Assembly (NCBI GenBank): GCA_036936605.1
Contig: JAUPFV010000001.1
Coordinates: 253,014,802 to 253,078,801 of the forward strand
Length of the DNA stretch: 64,000 nt
From: Limnanthes douglasii subsp. nivea
Taxonomy: Eukaryota; Streptophyta; Magnoliopsida; Brassicales; Limnanthaceae
Direction of reading: 5' to 3'
Of this stretch, positions 46,469 to 58,196 are shown in pieces. Numbering within the stretch: position 1 is the stretch's first letter; each line of letters opens with the position of its first letter. Below the pieces are notes generated by a model. That model saw only the letters and a program-made list of their open reading frames with translations. It had not been told where the DNA came from and searched no databases. The translations under genes were made by a program, and so were the position numbers.

Positions 46469-49400
46469 TCACGCCCAACACAATTTTAAATGCTCTATGT
46501 TCCAAGGATGTTGTAAAATTCTCCCCTCTTTATCTTGAAGACGATACATACCTGGTTTAATCCTCTCTACCACTGCATAAGGTCCTTCCGAGTTTAGAGC
46601 CATTTTCCCTATTTTTCTAGCCTTCATAATCAAAGTTTGGTAAGACATCAAGTTTAAATGTGCCCTAACACTCTTCTTTTCAAATAAATCAAGCTCTATT
46701 ATTTTATTTTCCTCATTAATATCCTCAGAATATTTGAGTGCTCTATAAGGTAGTAGGTTTGACTCCGAAATACTTACAACATCCATTCCATATACTAAAG
46801 CAAAACAAGTCTTCTGAGTTGCTTCTCTAGGTGTCGTTCTATAAGCCCATAAGAACTCTTGAAGACAGTTAGGCTATATCTCAACAACACCTATCAAATT
46901 TTTCTTTAATCTTTCTAAAATAAACTTGTTAATAACTTCTACCTGGCCATTTTCTAGAGGATGAAGTGATGTTGAAAGAAACTTTATAATTCCTCTCGAA
47001 TTACAGAAGGAATTCATTTCTTTGTTACAAACCGAGGTCCATTGTCCGCAGTGATTTTCCGAGGAATCCTAAATCAACAACAAATATTAGACATAATGAA
47101 TTTGATTACATCTTTAGATATCATCCCGAAAAATGGTTTAGCCCACTTCAAAAAATAATCCACTGCCACTATAATCATTTTTCGTCCTCCTGAAGCCATG
47201 GGAAATTTTCCTAGCAAATCTAATCCTCATCTATCAAAATGAACCACTTCAGAAATTAATATTAATGAGACTGCCGATTTATGAATAGAATTTTTTAAAT
47301 CTTTGATAAGTATCGTAGCTTTTTACTAAAATTTTAAAATCTTTAATTATTGATGGCCAATAGTACCCTTCCAATAAAAGTATTCTTGTTAATGCCTTAA
47401 ATCCACGAGGAGCAGAACCTTCCCCATCATGTAGTTCACTTAAAAATTCCTGGGACTCATTCTTACCCAAACATCATAACAACGGCCTACTCAGAGACTT
47501 CTTATATAATAATTCATCCAATATTGCATAACCATTGGCTTTAAATCCCAACCTCTTAGCTAGTTTTGTATCTTGAGGTAGTGCCTTTTTCATTAAAATT
47601 TTTATTATATCATATCTCTAATCACCTTGATCTTTTTCTGCAGTAACAAACACTTCTTCCTTGTTCAAGATTTGTCAAAGAATCTGCAACTGCGTTTTCC
47701 CCTCAATTGATGTGTTCGAAAATCACCTCGTCAAACAAAATATTTAATCCTCAAAGCTCACGGAGATATATGACAAATTGGTCCTGGTTTTCCTTGGATA
47801 TCCCCAACATGTTCTTCGCTATCAACTGTGAATTTGTTTCCGAATGAACTTTCTTTGCCCCACAGATGCTTGCAAGCCCAAAACCAGCTAAGGCAGCCTC
47901 ATATTTTGCTTCGTTATTTAACGCACTAAATCCAAACCGAATGGCCTAATATATAGCTTCTCCAATATGTGATATCAACTGTACTCATGCACTTGATCCT
48001 AAGATACTGGATCCTTCATCAATTTGAACCACCCATATTGAATCCATTGGTAACAAATCTATATCTCTCTCCTCATTGGAACAACTCGAAACTCAAACAA
48101 AAAATCCGTTAAAGCTTAAGCCTTAATCGTTGTTTGAATAGCAAAATTTATGTCAAAATATCCAAACTCAACTGACCACTTAGTCATCATGCCAGAGATA
48201 TATATTCGTTGTAACACATTTTTTAGTCGAAAAAAAAGTTTAGACACTAATTGTATGAGCCTGAAAATAGGGGCGCATTTTTCTAGTAGCTACCACCAAG
48301 GCCAAAGCCAACTTCTCAAGCCTTAAGCATCATTTTTCTGATGCTAATAAATGTTTGTTCACATAATAAACTAGTCAAGGAGATCCACCTTCTTTCCTTA
48401 TCAACACAACACTGATGGAAATATTCGAAAGAACAACATACAAAAATAGTTATTCCCATATTCGAGGCGTAGACATAATTTCTGGTGATCACAAATGTTC
48501 TTTGATCGTTAAAAAATCCACCTCCATTATGATGTCTAAATTAATTTCTTTGACTACCACAACACTTAGAAAAATGGAGCACATTTTTCAGAAAACCGAG
48601 AAATTAATCTGTTTAGAGCAACCAACCTTCTAGTGAAAATCAATGCCTCTTTAATTGTCCAAGGTGAGGCCATCGCTATCAAAGCCTTTAATTGGTTAGG
48701 ATCGGACCGTATTCCTTTTTCACTTATAATTTATCCTAAGAACTTTCCTGATCTAACACCAAAAAGTGCGCTTTTCCAAATTTTACTTCAATTGAATAAC
48801 TCTGAGATTCAAAAACGTTTCTTTCAAATCTCATAAATGTCTGTCGTCTGATTGGATTTTGATCAACATATCATCGATATAAAATTTCATATTTCTTTCA
48901 ATTTAGAAAGTAAACGCTTTATTTACTAATCTTTGATACATTACCACAACATTCTTAAGACCAAAAGGCATGACCCGGTAACAATGAAATCCTCAGTTAG
49001 TTATAAACGTAGTATTTTCTTGATCCTTCAGATTTATTTTGATATGAATGTAACCTGCAAATGCATCCATGAAAGAAATAATTTTATTCCCCGACGTTGA
49101 ATCAACAAGCTTATCAATATTTGGCACATGAAATGGATTATTCGGATACATCATATTCAAATCAGTAAAGTTAAAACACATTCTCCATTTTTTGTTCTTC
49201 TTTTTTACAAGAAATAGATTTGCAATCCATAATGGTTATTGTGCCTCCCATATATGTCCGACCTTGGATAAATGATCCACTTTAGCCACAATATCTTTGG
49301 AGTTTTCTACAGAGAAAACTCTCTTCTTTTGAATAATGAGCTTGATTTTTTGGATTTAAAACCAACCTGTGGCATATTACCTTGGACGAGGCCCGTACCA

Positions 49401-51975
49401 CATCCTCGGTTTTTTAAGCAAACACATCTAAATTTGAAAAAAAAAATACTTAAGCAATTGGTAACGTAAAATAGGTGACAATAATTTCCATTTTCGTAAA
49501 CCTTTCCCGTTAGGGAACATATACTCCTCCACATTTCTCCAACCACTATAGGTCACAGGCTTTCCCTGGGATCATCTACTATTTCCTCATCTGAAGTTAA
49601 CCCATTTGATTGTTATTCAGTTATTTGATCACCAGAAGTGACCCTTTTAGAATGTAAAGTTATTGCATAACATTATATTTCCAGTTGCTGAAACAACATC
49701 ATACATCCTAGACAACTATAACCTCCCAAAAATTGTATTATGGTTGGTCGGACATTCCACCAGCATAAGGAAAACTTGAACTTTTTTCCTAAAAGGAACT
49801 TTTCCCAACAAAACATCTCCCTCGAATTCCCTGATAACTTGCGTTGTTACCCTTGTGAACCCAATTATGGTGTTGTCCAGATAAGAAAATTGCAAGTGGA
49901 TTACACATCTTATCATACGTTGATTTTAAAAACACATTCGTTGAACTTCCTATATCAATTATTATTCGTCGGATCTCTGGTTCCACTATTTTTGTGTCAA
50001 TCACCACCACATACTCATAGGGTCTAGCTATGCCTCTCAGATCGTCTTCTTCAAACAAAATAAGAGTTGTAACATTATTTTAATAAAGTTGCGTAGACAT
50101 TTTACCTTTTATTTGAGCTGTCAAACTTAGTACATTTCTTTTTCTTGAACTATTTGTATTCTTTCCATAATATCTCCTCTAAAAATTTCCAAATTATCAA
50201 AATACTCGCACCAGCTACAAACTCTCCCTCGGTCTGTTGGTTCGTTAACAGCCAACACCACTTTCTGATCCGGGTCTGGATCCAGATATTCTAAAGCCAC
50301 ATCGAAACCTTCCTGTTTTTCTAACTTCGAATCCACAATCATTAATGTGTTTTCTTGCTTTGACGGTGTGTTCATATTATACTGCGCAGACATATTCAGA
50401 TTATTCCGAGCATTATTATGTCCTTTAACAAAAGTTGTCAACTTGTTGTTTTCTATCAAAATCTGAATTTCTTTATTCAAAGTTATATATTCTGTCAATA
50501 TCACGCCCAATGTCATTATAGTATTTGCAAAACTTGTTGTTTCGTTCCTCCCTTAGCCTATTTATTAAGGTTAGTTTTTTAAAGATAACATGATTCTTGG
50601 CTTTCTCAAATATTGTTTCCACGTTCTCAGTTAATTCCACAAAATAATCTGGCATCATCCATAGGTTCGACCTCACCCGAGGAGGTTGATAACTAGAAAG
50701 TTTAGATGCTCCACTTGTTCAAGAAGGTAGATTAGTATTCGCCTCGGAAAATATGGTATCTGGGAATTCGAGGAGCTTTCCTGATACCATTAGCCAGTGG
50801 GTGCATGTCTCAAATTTCTTTGAGTGGAGCTTGACACACTTTGAAATCTTGTCGACTCTTCTACCTTAATTTATTCCTCAACTTAAGCCATTAAATCCCC
50901 TAATTTAAATGCCCTTATCCTCGTAGTCTTGTCTGTTAAATCAACTTGAAGCAATCCTTGCCTAACAGCTGCCATTGTAACAAGCTCTTCACAATCTTCC
51001 AATATTTTCTTCGTTAGCACAAAGCATCTTGTGGAATTTTTTAATTTCTCTCCCAATAATTGTTTTCATTGTATTATAGTATCACAATTAGCTCGCACCT
51101 CTTTCCTTCCCACGAATTTTCTTCGGAACGTAGTGTACAAGATCTCAAAGCTAGTTATAAATCCCCTCAGATTTATATTATACCACTTTAAAGTAGTACC
51201 CTTAAAAGTTTGCGAAAATACTCTACATACCAACCTATCATCATCCTCGAAATTCATCACATGGTTTTAAATTGCTCAATATGATCATCGGGATCTTGTG
51301 TTCCATCAAAATTTTCAACATTCGAAATATCAAAGCGCCTAGGAAGAGGTGTCGACCTAACTTCAAAAGACAAATGAGACTTTCTCCAGTCCACTCCTTG
51401 CATGTATTGATTGGCTCTAGTTGTTCCTATAACTGCATATAAATTTTTGGTGTGTTACCCTTGAACAAAGGGTTATTCCTCATATTCATAGACTTATCAT
51501 CCTTGGATTTATGTTATTTACAAGATTTCTGATGTCGACTTCCATCTCCCTTTGAAGAACATCAATATCTTCATTGCTTACACGAATCATCTTCGGAATC
51601 CAAACCACAAATATCATTGGTCGAAATATATCGATGTTTATCTTTCTTTTTCTTTTGTGTCGAATGTTGTTTCCCGTCTGACTGGAAATGTCCTTTTCTA
51701 CGACCACTTCGAAATTGGTGAGCAGTATAAGACTCATCATACAAATTCTCCAACTCATTTTTCTCATCAACTCGTTACACCTCAGATCTAAGCCTACCAT
51801 ATTGAATTTGATGCTCAATTTGATCAAGTTGATCGTTAAAAAGCTATCATTTTGATTCATTCGATCATCCACATTAGATTGCTCACACTGTTTATTTTCC
51901 TAAATTTCATCCCAGTTTTCTTCTCTAAGTAAACCTGATTCAAGCACTTCATTTGCCAATGTTATGTTTCCAAAT
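46469..51975 (-). pseudogene. gypsy gag-pol relic, minus strand
   Basis: Gag: N-terminal segment 51975-51486, core 51260-51066 (FSQTFKGTTLKWYN), zinc-knuckle remnant NKFCKYYNDIGRD near 50520. Protease 50058-49789 with D-I-G at the active site instead of D-T-G. Reverse transcriptase about 49250-48700 with FTDLNMMYP and SFMDAFAGY; the minus strand near 48880 encodes FYIDDMLIK, so the catalytic Y-x-D-D is intact. RNase H follows to about 47650. Integrase: H2C2 zinc-finger part with LLLEGYYWPSIIKDF (47470-47279), WAYRTTPREATQKT near 46850, and the C-terminal part 46786-46469 with GPYAVVERIKPGMYRLQD. Frameshifts and stops separate all parts. Confidence 0.8.
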
Positions 51976-52084
51976 ATTTTGCGAATAGAGAAAATGTTTA
52001 AATTAATTTTAGAGAGAGAAAGAGATTAAGATAAATTACGGGTAGAAAGTGCCAATCCATTTTTATTTCTGTAATCCCCCTTTC

Positions 52085-52092
52085 TATTTATA
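52085..52092 (-). promoter_or_regulatory. TATA box in the 5' LTR of the minus-strand gypsy element
   Basis: TATAAATA on the minus strand, about 110-120 bases before the inferred start of the internal region, as in the U3 region of an LTR. The plus-strand sister element has the same box in the same relative place (60174). Confidence 0.5.
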
Positions 52093-52312
52093 AGAAAAGG
52101 GTATGAATAACTGATTCGGTTATAAGTTATAACTAATTGCAGTATCCGTCCTTCATATTTTAAATTTTATATTTAATCTATCCTCTAACTATAAAAAGAT
52201 TCAAATAAAACCTCTTTTTGTAATTGCTTTTACTCCTTGATTATTTATATCATTATCAATTAGTACGACTGAAAGGTATATGTTGGATCGAGCGATGTGG
52301 AAATTTACTTGG

Positions 52313-52638
52313 ATCTAGGAGAAACCAGTAGATCATATTTTAGCTCGACTTGTTATCAAGAAAGGAGAACATTTATCATATCATGTCAAACCTCGGGATT
52401 TGGATAAGTGGTGGTCGCATTTGTATGTCGTTGACAAGTTTACACGACCACTGGCGGAAAACGTAAGATGGCGACGCTTCAGTATAAAGTGTACAACATA
52501 AAGTACAACTGGTTTTACATCACTCCACATATTCTTGGTGACCGTGTGATGATAGAGGCGATTCATAGGATAAATTGTATTCGACCTTTTGACAACAGCA
52601 CGAAAGAGACAACCAACTTCAAGAAACGACTGATGTAA
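52313..52638 (+). pseudogene. Unrecognised coding relic between two elements
   Basis: The plus strand encodes DHILARLVIKKGEHLSYHVK, PRDLDKWWSHLYVVDKFTRP and then, in the next frame, QYKVYNIKYNWFYITPHILG, DRVMIEAIHRINCIRPFDNS and a stop at 52638. The two parts read as one protein broken by a single shift near 52460. The composition looks like real coding sequence. I do not recognise the family; it may be the C-terminal part of a transposon-carried or captured gene. Confidence 0.35.
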
Positions 52639-52946
52639 ATCATAAGCTCATGCTTCTTCGTTATCTTAGATATTTTGATCTTATGTCTGTTTTTTTAGCC
52701 ACAACCATTCCTAGTACGTTGGTTTTTGAGGTCTCTAAATTTTGACGTTAAGGTTGTTGTTTTGTATGTTGTATAACATAATATTGGTTTTTTGTGTTGG
52801 ACATGTATTGGTTTTTTGTGTTGAACATGTATGTTATACTTTTTTAATGTGTTGTTGTGTATTAATTATGTTTTCTTTTGTGATTGGTTAACTCCTTACA
52901 AATGATTTTTTACAATTAAGTTTGTTTCTTTCATTTTTATCTGCGT

Positions 52947-53560
52947 ACACCGGCGATGTAAGTCACTCGCCGTCAGTGGATTACCTCCACTGCCGGTGTA
53001 GAAATTCCACACTGGCAAAGTAGTTTCTTACCGATAGTGTAAAAATATCGCACCGATGGTGGGTAACCTAGTGATTCTACCATGATAAGTATATTATTTC
53101 CCCTTTGTACACCGTTAGTGCGGACCACTAGTGCCACCAATTGATTACTCATGCTCCATGTGTGAAAATTCCACACCGATAACGCAATATCTCAGTGGAG
53201 GTTTACAAATTTTGCACCATCAATAGGATGTCCAGTTTTTTATACAATTATTTTTCAGTTTTTGCTTTATACACCAACGGTGGTGGTTGCTCACACCCCC
53301 GGTCGATTATCCATCCTGAAAGTGTGAATATTACACACCAAGAGAATAATATCCCGTTGGTGGTGTAAACGTTTTGCAATTTCGGTGTGATCTCTAGTTG
53401 TTAATAATTTTTTTTTTTCATTTTTCCCTTCATATACCGATGGTGTGGGCCACTTGCGCTGTCAGCTGATTATCCATGCTGGTGGTTTGAAAATTTCACA
53501 TAGACAACGTAGTATCATTCTGGTGGTGTAAAAAATTTAGAGCGCTTGAGAGATACCAAT
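52947..53560. repeat. Left terminal repeat array
   Basis: Irregular repeats of about 30-60 bp combine words like ACACCGGCGATGT, CACTCGCCGTCAGTGGATTA, CCGGTGTAGAAATTCCACAC and CCGATGGTGGGTAAC, in both orientations. This resembles subterminal transposase-binding arrays of DNA transposons. Confidence 0.55.
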
Positions 53561-53706
53561 TTTTTCTTTAAATTAATCAATTTTTTTAGAAAAAAAACAC
53601 TAAATGGTAGTGATTTCAGGCAACATATTTTGTCTTCCCATTAATGAGAGTTTGGAGACTAGAGTTTCCCGCCAACTATATTATTTCCCTCCCGCCAATC
53701 ATCCTT

Positions 53707-53714
53707 TATAAATA
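53707..53714 (+). promoter_or_regulatory. TATA box of the left gene in the MuDR-like element
   Basis: TATAAATA, 47 bases before the ATG at 53761 and just inside the left terminal array. Confidence 0.5.
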
Positions 53715-53760
53715 AAGCTAATCAGTGATATTTGTTTCTTTCACCAGTCAAACACATACC

Positions 53761-54231
53761 ATGTGTGATACGAATTGGAATATGCACGAAGATGTGCATC
53801 TATTGAAAGCTGTTAATTGCGTGAAACGCACGATGTTGGAAGAAACTCTTGGTTTTATTGAGGAATTTTAATTCATAATATATTTCATGCACGATAGGAA
53901 AACAACGTGTTCTGCCTATATGATGCCAGAAGCACGCGGATATGAAAAAATTATCGTCATGTTAGATTATTTGAAAACGGTTCTGAGTATACCGATTACG
54001 TCTCTCCCCTGTAAAATTGAACATAAAACTCGTGATGTTTTCAATATGTGATTTCAAAGCTTTATGGCAAAAGATATATCTGATCATGTGGAGTAAGAAC
54101 TTAAAGATAAAATAGATGTGGAAGCCAATTACGTTGAAATCGCTTACGCAAATTCCGATGAAACTAGCGAAGATGAGGTTTATCCCTTCGAAATATACTT
54201 CGAGCATGGATGGAATTATTTCTCACTATAA
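53761..54231 (+). pseudogene. Unrecognised plus-strand gene relic (second gene of the MuDR-like element)
   Basis: One reading frame of 157 codons starts at the ATG (MCDTNWNMHEDVHLLKAVNC) and runs to a TAA at 54229 with three internal stops, the first at 53869. Later parts are YMMPEARGYEKIIVMLDYLK, then ITSLPCKIEHKTRDVFNM, then an acidic stretch with DETSEDEVYPFEIYFEHGWN. The frame is conserved over 470 bases in AT-rich DNA and begins after a TATA box, so it is most likely a once-coding sequence. I know no family for it. By position it corresponds to mudrB of MuDR, but no sequence similarity is claimed. Confidence 0.5.
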
Positions 54232-54519
54232 GCATGCCTTTAACGTCGACAATGTCAACTATCTACCTATTTCACTTGCTTGCGTTTGTATTTCGTTTAT
54301 GTGTTATGTACGAGTTATGTAATCTTCGTAACTATGTCCTCTAATTATGTATAATGTTATAGTTTCAAATTTAGCATTACAATAATCTTCATAACATACA
54401 AGTTTTTTCATGAAAAATCAATGGAAAGTTTTTTAAATAAAAGCACCTAAATCGGTTAGTTTCAGACTACGATTTTTAATATTTTTGTATCTAGTGTAAC
54501 GAGAATGAATTGGTAATGC

Positions 54520-57500
54520 CCAACTTTCAACATCTTTTAAATGCAGGCAATAAGGATGTATCATTGCACATAGAGCGTCAGTCACAACGGAAAGCTATAA
54601 AAGAGAACAGTAAAAATGACAATGTAAAAATCAGTGGGATGATGTAACTTTAATCAAATGTTTGATAAAATGATATACTTATGTTCACAAAGTGGTTGGT
54701 ATTGACCCAACCCATTCTGGTGTCCAACCGGTTTGACATCAAAGGGGGTGCACCTTTTTATGATAGAAAACTGAAACTAACATCAATGATCTTTAACTAC
54801 CGTACTAAGTAGAGTATGCAACTAAATGTAAATGTGATCATAACTCATATATTAGGAATCGTCATCTAGTTATCTATAGTAGCCGCATTGCTAGAGAACA
54901 TTACACGTTATGTAATATCTATTAAATCATCTATATTAGTAAATATCTTCGAATACAGGGACACGAAATCCATAAGCTCGTTATTGAAGACATCTCTAAT
55001 CGGCATTTCATTATTCTTGTTACCCGTTCAAGGAAAACAAAATTGAATGATACCCGCAGTAGCCATCGACATCAACATCGTTGATTGATGTTATAAAAAG
55101 GTCTATACAGCATGTGAAATTAGTTTAATTAACCGTTGGTATCAACCAACATTACTTTAGCCGACATCATAGCGCTTGACTTACAACTGATCGTTCCACT
55201 TGCTTGTGTATCAACTTTATCCCCCCCCCTCTCAAGAAGTTATGAGGTGGAGTTCCGATCCCTTTAGGAAAAATGACCGATGGAGTTTTGAAACATTTAC
55301 CTAGCGTGGTGCACTCGTTTTCTCGGAACCTAGCATATGTTCGTGATATGACTTGTCTTGTTTAGTGGATTAGTAGTACATAACTTACATTTGGAAGTTG
55401 GACGACCACGCAGTTTTAGTTTATCCAAAGGATCTAAACAGGAATATGTTTCCAGATAGACTATGGCAAACCATTCTTTGTACACATGATCTATGCGTGC
55501 TTCTTTCTTTGTTTCCATGACAATAAATTTTTATTTCAATTTCTCGATCTCACCAAATCAGTACGGACAACTAAATCTAGCTTCTTTCAATGATCATAGA
55601 AAATGTCTAAAGGTACCTTTAAGCCTTTACTTACAAATTTGAAGATGTCGTGCAAACAAGACTACCATGCATAATTCGTATTACACAATCACAGGGAATA
55701 CCATATTCCACTGTTGTTTGGGAAAATTCTAATTCTGATGAAAAATTATTCTACAACATAGTAAGAGATGTTATTATATAGCTTGTCGTACATATTGTCA
55801 ACAAATTTATGTAGGGCTAACAGTTGGCTCTTTTCAAATGAGGCTTTAATTTCTCCATGTTGTAATTTGATTAAAACATGCACCTAATTATATTTTCTCG
55901 TACTAAGGAAACCTTAAATGGTGGAATATGTGCTCTTTATGCAGTTAGTAATTTAATTATCGAAATTCAAATACTTGTTGATGAGGGAGAATAAAATATG
56001 TATGGAAAAATTGTAAGGAAGCATTTTTATTGGGGAAATATTATAAAAAGTACAATAGAAATAGTTATTATGAATAAGTGAGAAAATATAGGGACTAAAT
56101 GTGTAATAGGTAGGAATTAAAGTGTGTGGGTCCCATTATTATACTATAAAAGAACTACACACGAGTTGATAATCTAGTGGATTAATTGAATATTAATTTC
56201 TTTCTCTACTTAGCTTAACTCTCACTTTCTCTCTCTAAAAATGGGCTTTCACGTAGTATTTGTTCTTTACTGTTTGGACCCCCGAATAATCACATAACAC
56301 AAAATCACCCTAGAGCTATTTCTTAATTCATCACTTGTTAGTTTTCCACGTGATAAACTTACCATCGTAAGGCTCTAACCAACTTTTGGTGTATTCGATT
56401 CCTTTCGAATATTCTTTGAAGTCATGAAGCATTTCCGACCGATAGTTATTAAATGAGATTTATGTATCCGACAACATGATTTTACTCCATACTTTCAAAT
56501 CATTGAACATTTTTTTATCATTGATAAAAAAAAAATCATTTTGCCTAGGATATTCATGTTAATGTGTCATTGACATAACATATGGGTTGCATTATGGAAC
56601 ACTCTTTTGATCATCTTCACATATGCTAAGTCTCTATTCGCCAAAACAATGAACGGTGGTTCGATGGAGTGACTTACCATCTATGATTGCAAACATTTTA
56701 ACACATATTTGTAGCTCCTATTTTTCCATGTGAACATAAATGTAAATTTGATTTCGAAAGTATTTCTAATATAAGTAGCTCCAACAACCTCATACAACGG
56801 AATCACGTACCTTCTTATCTTGTAGATATTATCCATTATCAGCACATTTGGAAACATTTATAACAGATTTAAACTAACCATGTGTGCAAAGAAAATTTCA
56901 CTTATAATACTACTTCCGTCTTTGCATGATCTTTACCATTCGTAATAATTTAACCATTTTTTTGCTTAACAAGTATTAGAACAGTGGGTGACTGTATTTC
57001 TCGATCTTACGTTGTTTTAGTTGAGCATTATATATAGTGTGCAAAGATGAAAAATTCGTAGGGTTCAACTTCTTCACTCTGACAAGAATATACCGAGGAT
57101 GCAAACTTATTTTAGTAAAACTAATTATAAATTCCAACTCTTTTGTAAACAATCATCTAAAGTACGAATGATCTTCACTAAATTTTGTAGTGTCATGATT
57201 ATGAACCCCGTATACGATCTCAAAGGACCATAAATCATAAATTATCCTATTTCCTCTAAGCGTGAAAGGGCATTTGCATTTTTTGGTTCCGTTAGACTTT
57301 CTCTCAAGATATTTTGGGTTAACCAACTTTGTGTACATCCCTGATATCTTGCATACAAACAATAGTTTACGATTTCCCCATTTTTTACATCGTCACGTTT
57401 TAGTACAAATTCAAACTCGTTGTCATTTCCGATAACCTTAACCCAATCAATTTAAATGTTGTTGTGTATAGCTGGATTTCATAATAAACAAATCACTATA

Positions 57501-57560
57501 ATCGATGATACATGCCTTAGGTACCATGTCGGTATCCATGATATCAAGATCCTCTCCCAT
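54520..57560 (-). pseudogene. MULE transposase relic
   Basis: Starts near 57550 (MDTDMVPKACIIDYSDLF). DNA-binding part: IDWVKVIGNDNEFEFVLKRD near 57440 and, after a shift, KKCKCPFTLRGN followed by VYGVHNHD (57153-57362), a FAR1/WRKY-GCM1-type zinc finger. DDE core near 56560-56880: FPNVLIMDNIYK with the first Asp, then RYVIPLYEVVGATY. The second catalytic position, usually T-D in V-x-T-D-R-(D/E)-L-A, now reads A-N (LANRDLAYVKMI). Downstream are NATHMLC near 56570 and a degenerate SWIM-type finger with C-D-C-V-I-R near 55690, followed by KVPLDIFYDH. GRPTSKCKL is at about 55400. Near 54530, HPYCLHLKDVES may be the start of an OTU domain that then breaks off. Confidence 0.65.
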
Positions 57561-57689
57561 TAAACCAGAAACTTTAACCTACACCTACAATGGTAAACTA
57601 TTAAACATCAAAACCATAAAAATATGGAGAAAAGTAGGATGACATTTCAAACTACTGGTACGAACAAGATAAAACGATAATATGGATAA

Positions 57690-58196
57690 AAAATACCACC
57701 AGTGAAATAGATATATCGATGATGATGTATAAATTCTACACTTGCGGTGGAGTATCCCACATGTCGTACAAACAAATCACACCGATTGTGTAAGAATTAC
57801 ACTACTAACTAGTCTTCGTAACATATTTCTCAACCTTACACCAGGAATGATGGGCCATAAAACCGTAGGTGCAGTCCTAGTGCACTGGCAGGGCCATGTA
57901 TGATATACCACTGATGACTACATTATAGCATAGTATGAGGTAATAGAATCGGTGGTGTTAGCCTGATTACACTGATGATGTGGGTCTGGTTATACCATCG
58001 GTGTCAAAACAATACTGCAAAAACATAATAAATTTTTACCCACCGCTTGTGTAAAGTGTGAACAGTGATGGTGTAGATCTTGTAGCATTGACGGCTTGAG
58101 TTTTGTCGCTAGTGTAAGAATTACACTACTAACTAGTCTTCATAATATGTTTCTCACCCTTACACTTGCGTGGGCTTAGCCCACATCGGTGGTGTC
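57690..58196. repeat. Right terminal repeat array with a 54-bp direct duplication
   Basis: The same kinds of words as the left array (CCGATGGTG, GGTGTAA, ACCACCGATGTGG), largely in opposite orientation. A nearly perfect copy of about 54 bases with TAAGAATTACACTACTAACT, AGTCTTC and the following segment to CCTTACAC occurs at 57789-57842 and 58113-58166, 324 bases apart. Confidence 0.55.

Larger units (their letters stand above)
46469..52310 (-). mobile_element. Ty3/gypsy retrotransposon of Tat type, minus strand, defective
   Basis: From high to low coordinates: LTR-like promoter region (about 51990-52310), gag, protease, reverse transcriptase, RNase H, integrase. Motifs such as HVPNIDKLVDSTSG in reverse transcriptase and the integrase tail ending HPWNIEHLKL are those of the Tat/Athila side of Ty3/gypsy. 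It belongs to the same family as the element at 59.9-64 kb (shared gag block, for example DDRLVCRVFSQTFKG versus DDKLLCRAFSQTFTG). The 3' LTR was not located. The minisatellite and the antisense relic to its left may be part of this element. Confidence 0.8.
52947..58196. mobile_element. MuDR-like DNA transposon with two convergent broken genes
   Basis: The ends are inverted: the left starts ACACCGGCGATGTAAGTCAC and the right, in reverse complement, starts ACACCACCGATGTGGGCTAA. Both ends carry several hundred bases of short ACACC-GGTGT-type repeats. Inside, a plus-strand relic gene begins 0.8 kb from the left end after a TATA box and a minus-strand MULE transposase relic begins about 0.6 kb from the right end, so the two are transcribed toward each other, as in MuDR. 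No 9-bp target duplication is obvious. The repeat-rich ends also resemble CACTA subterminal arrays, so a nested or composite origin is possible. Confidence 0.5.
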
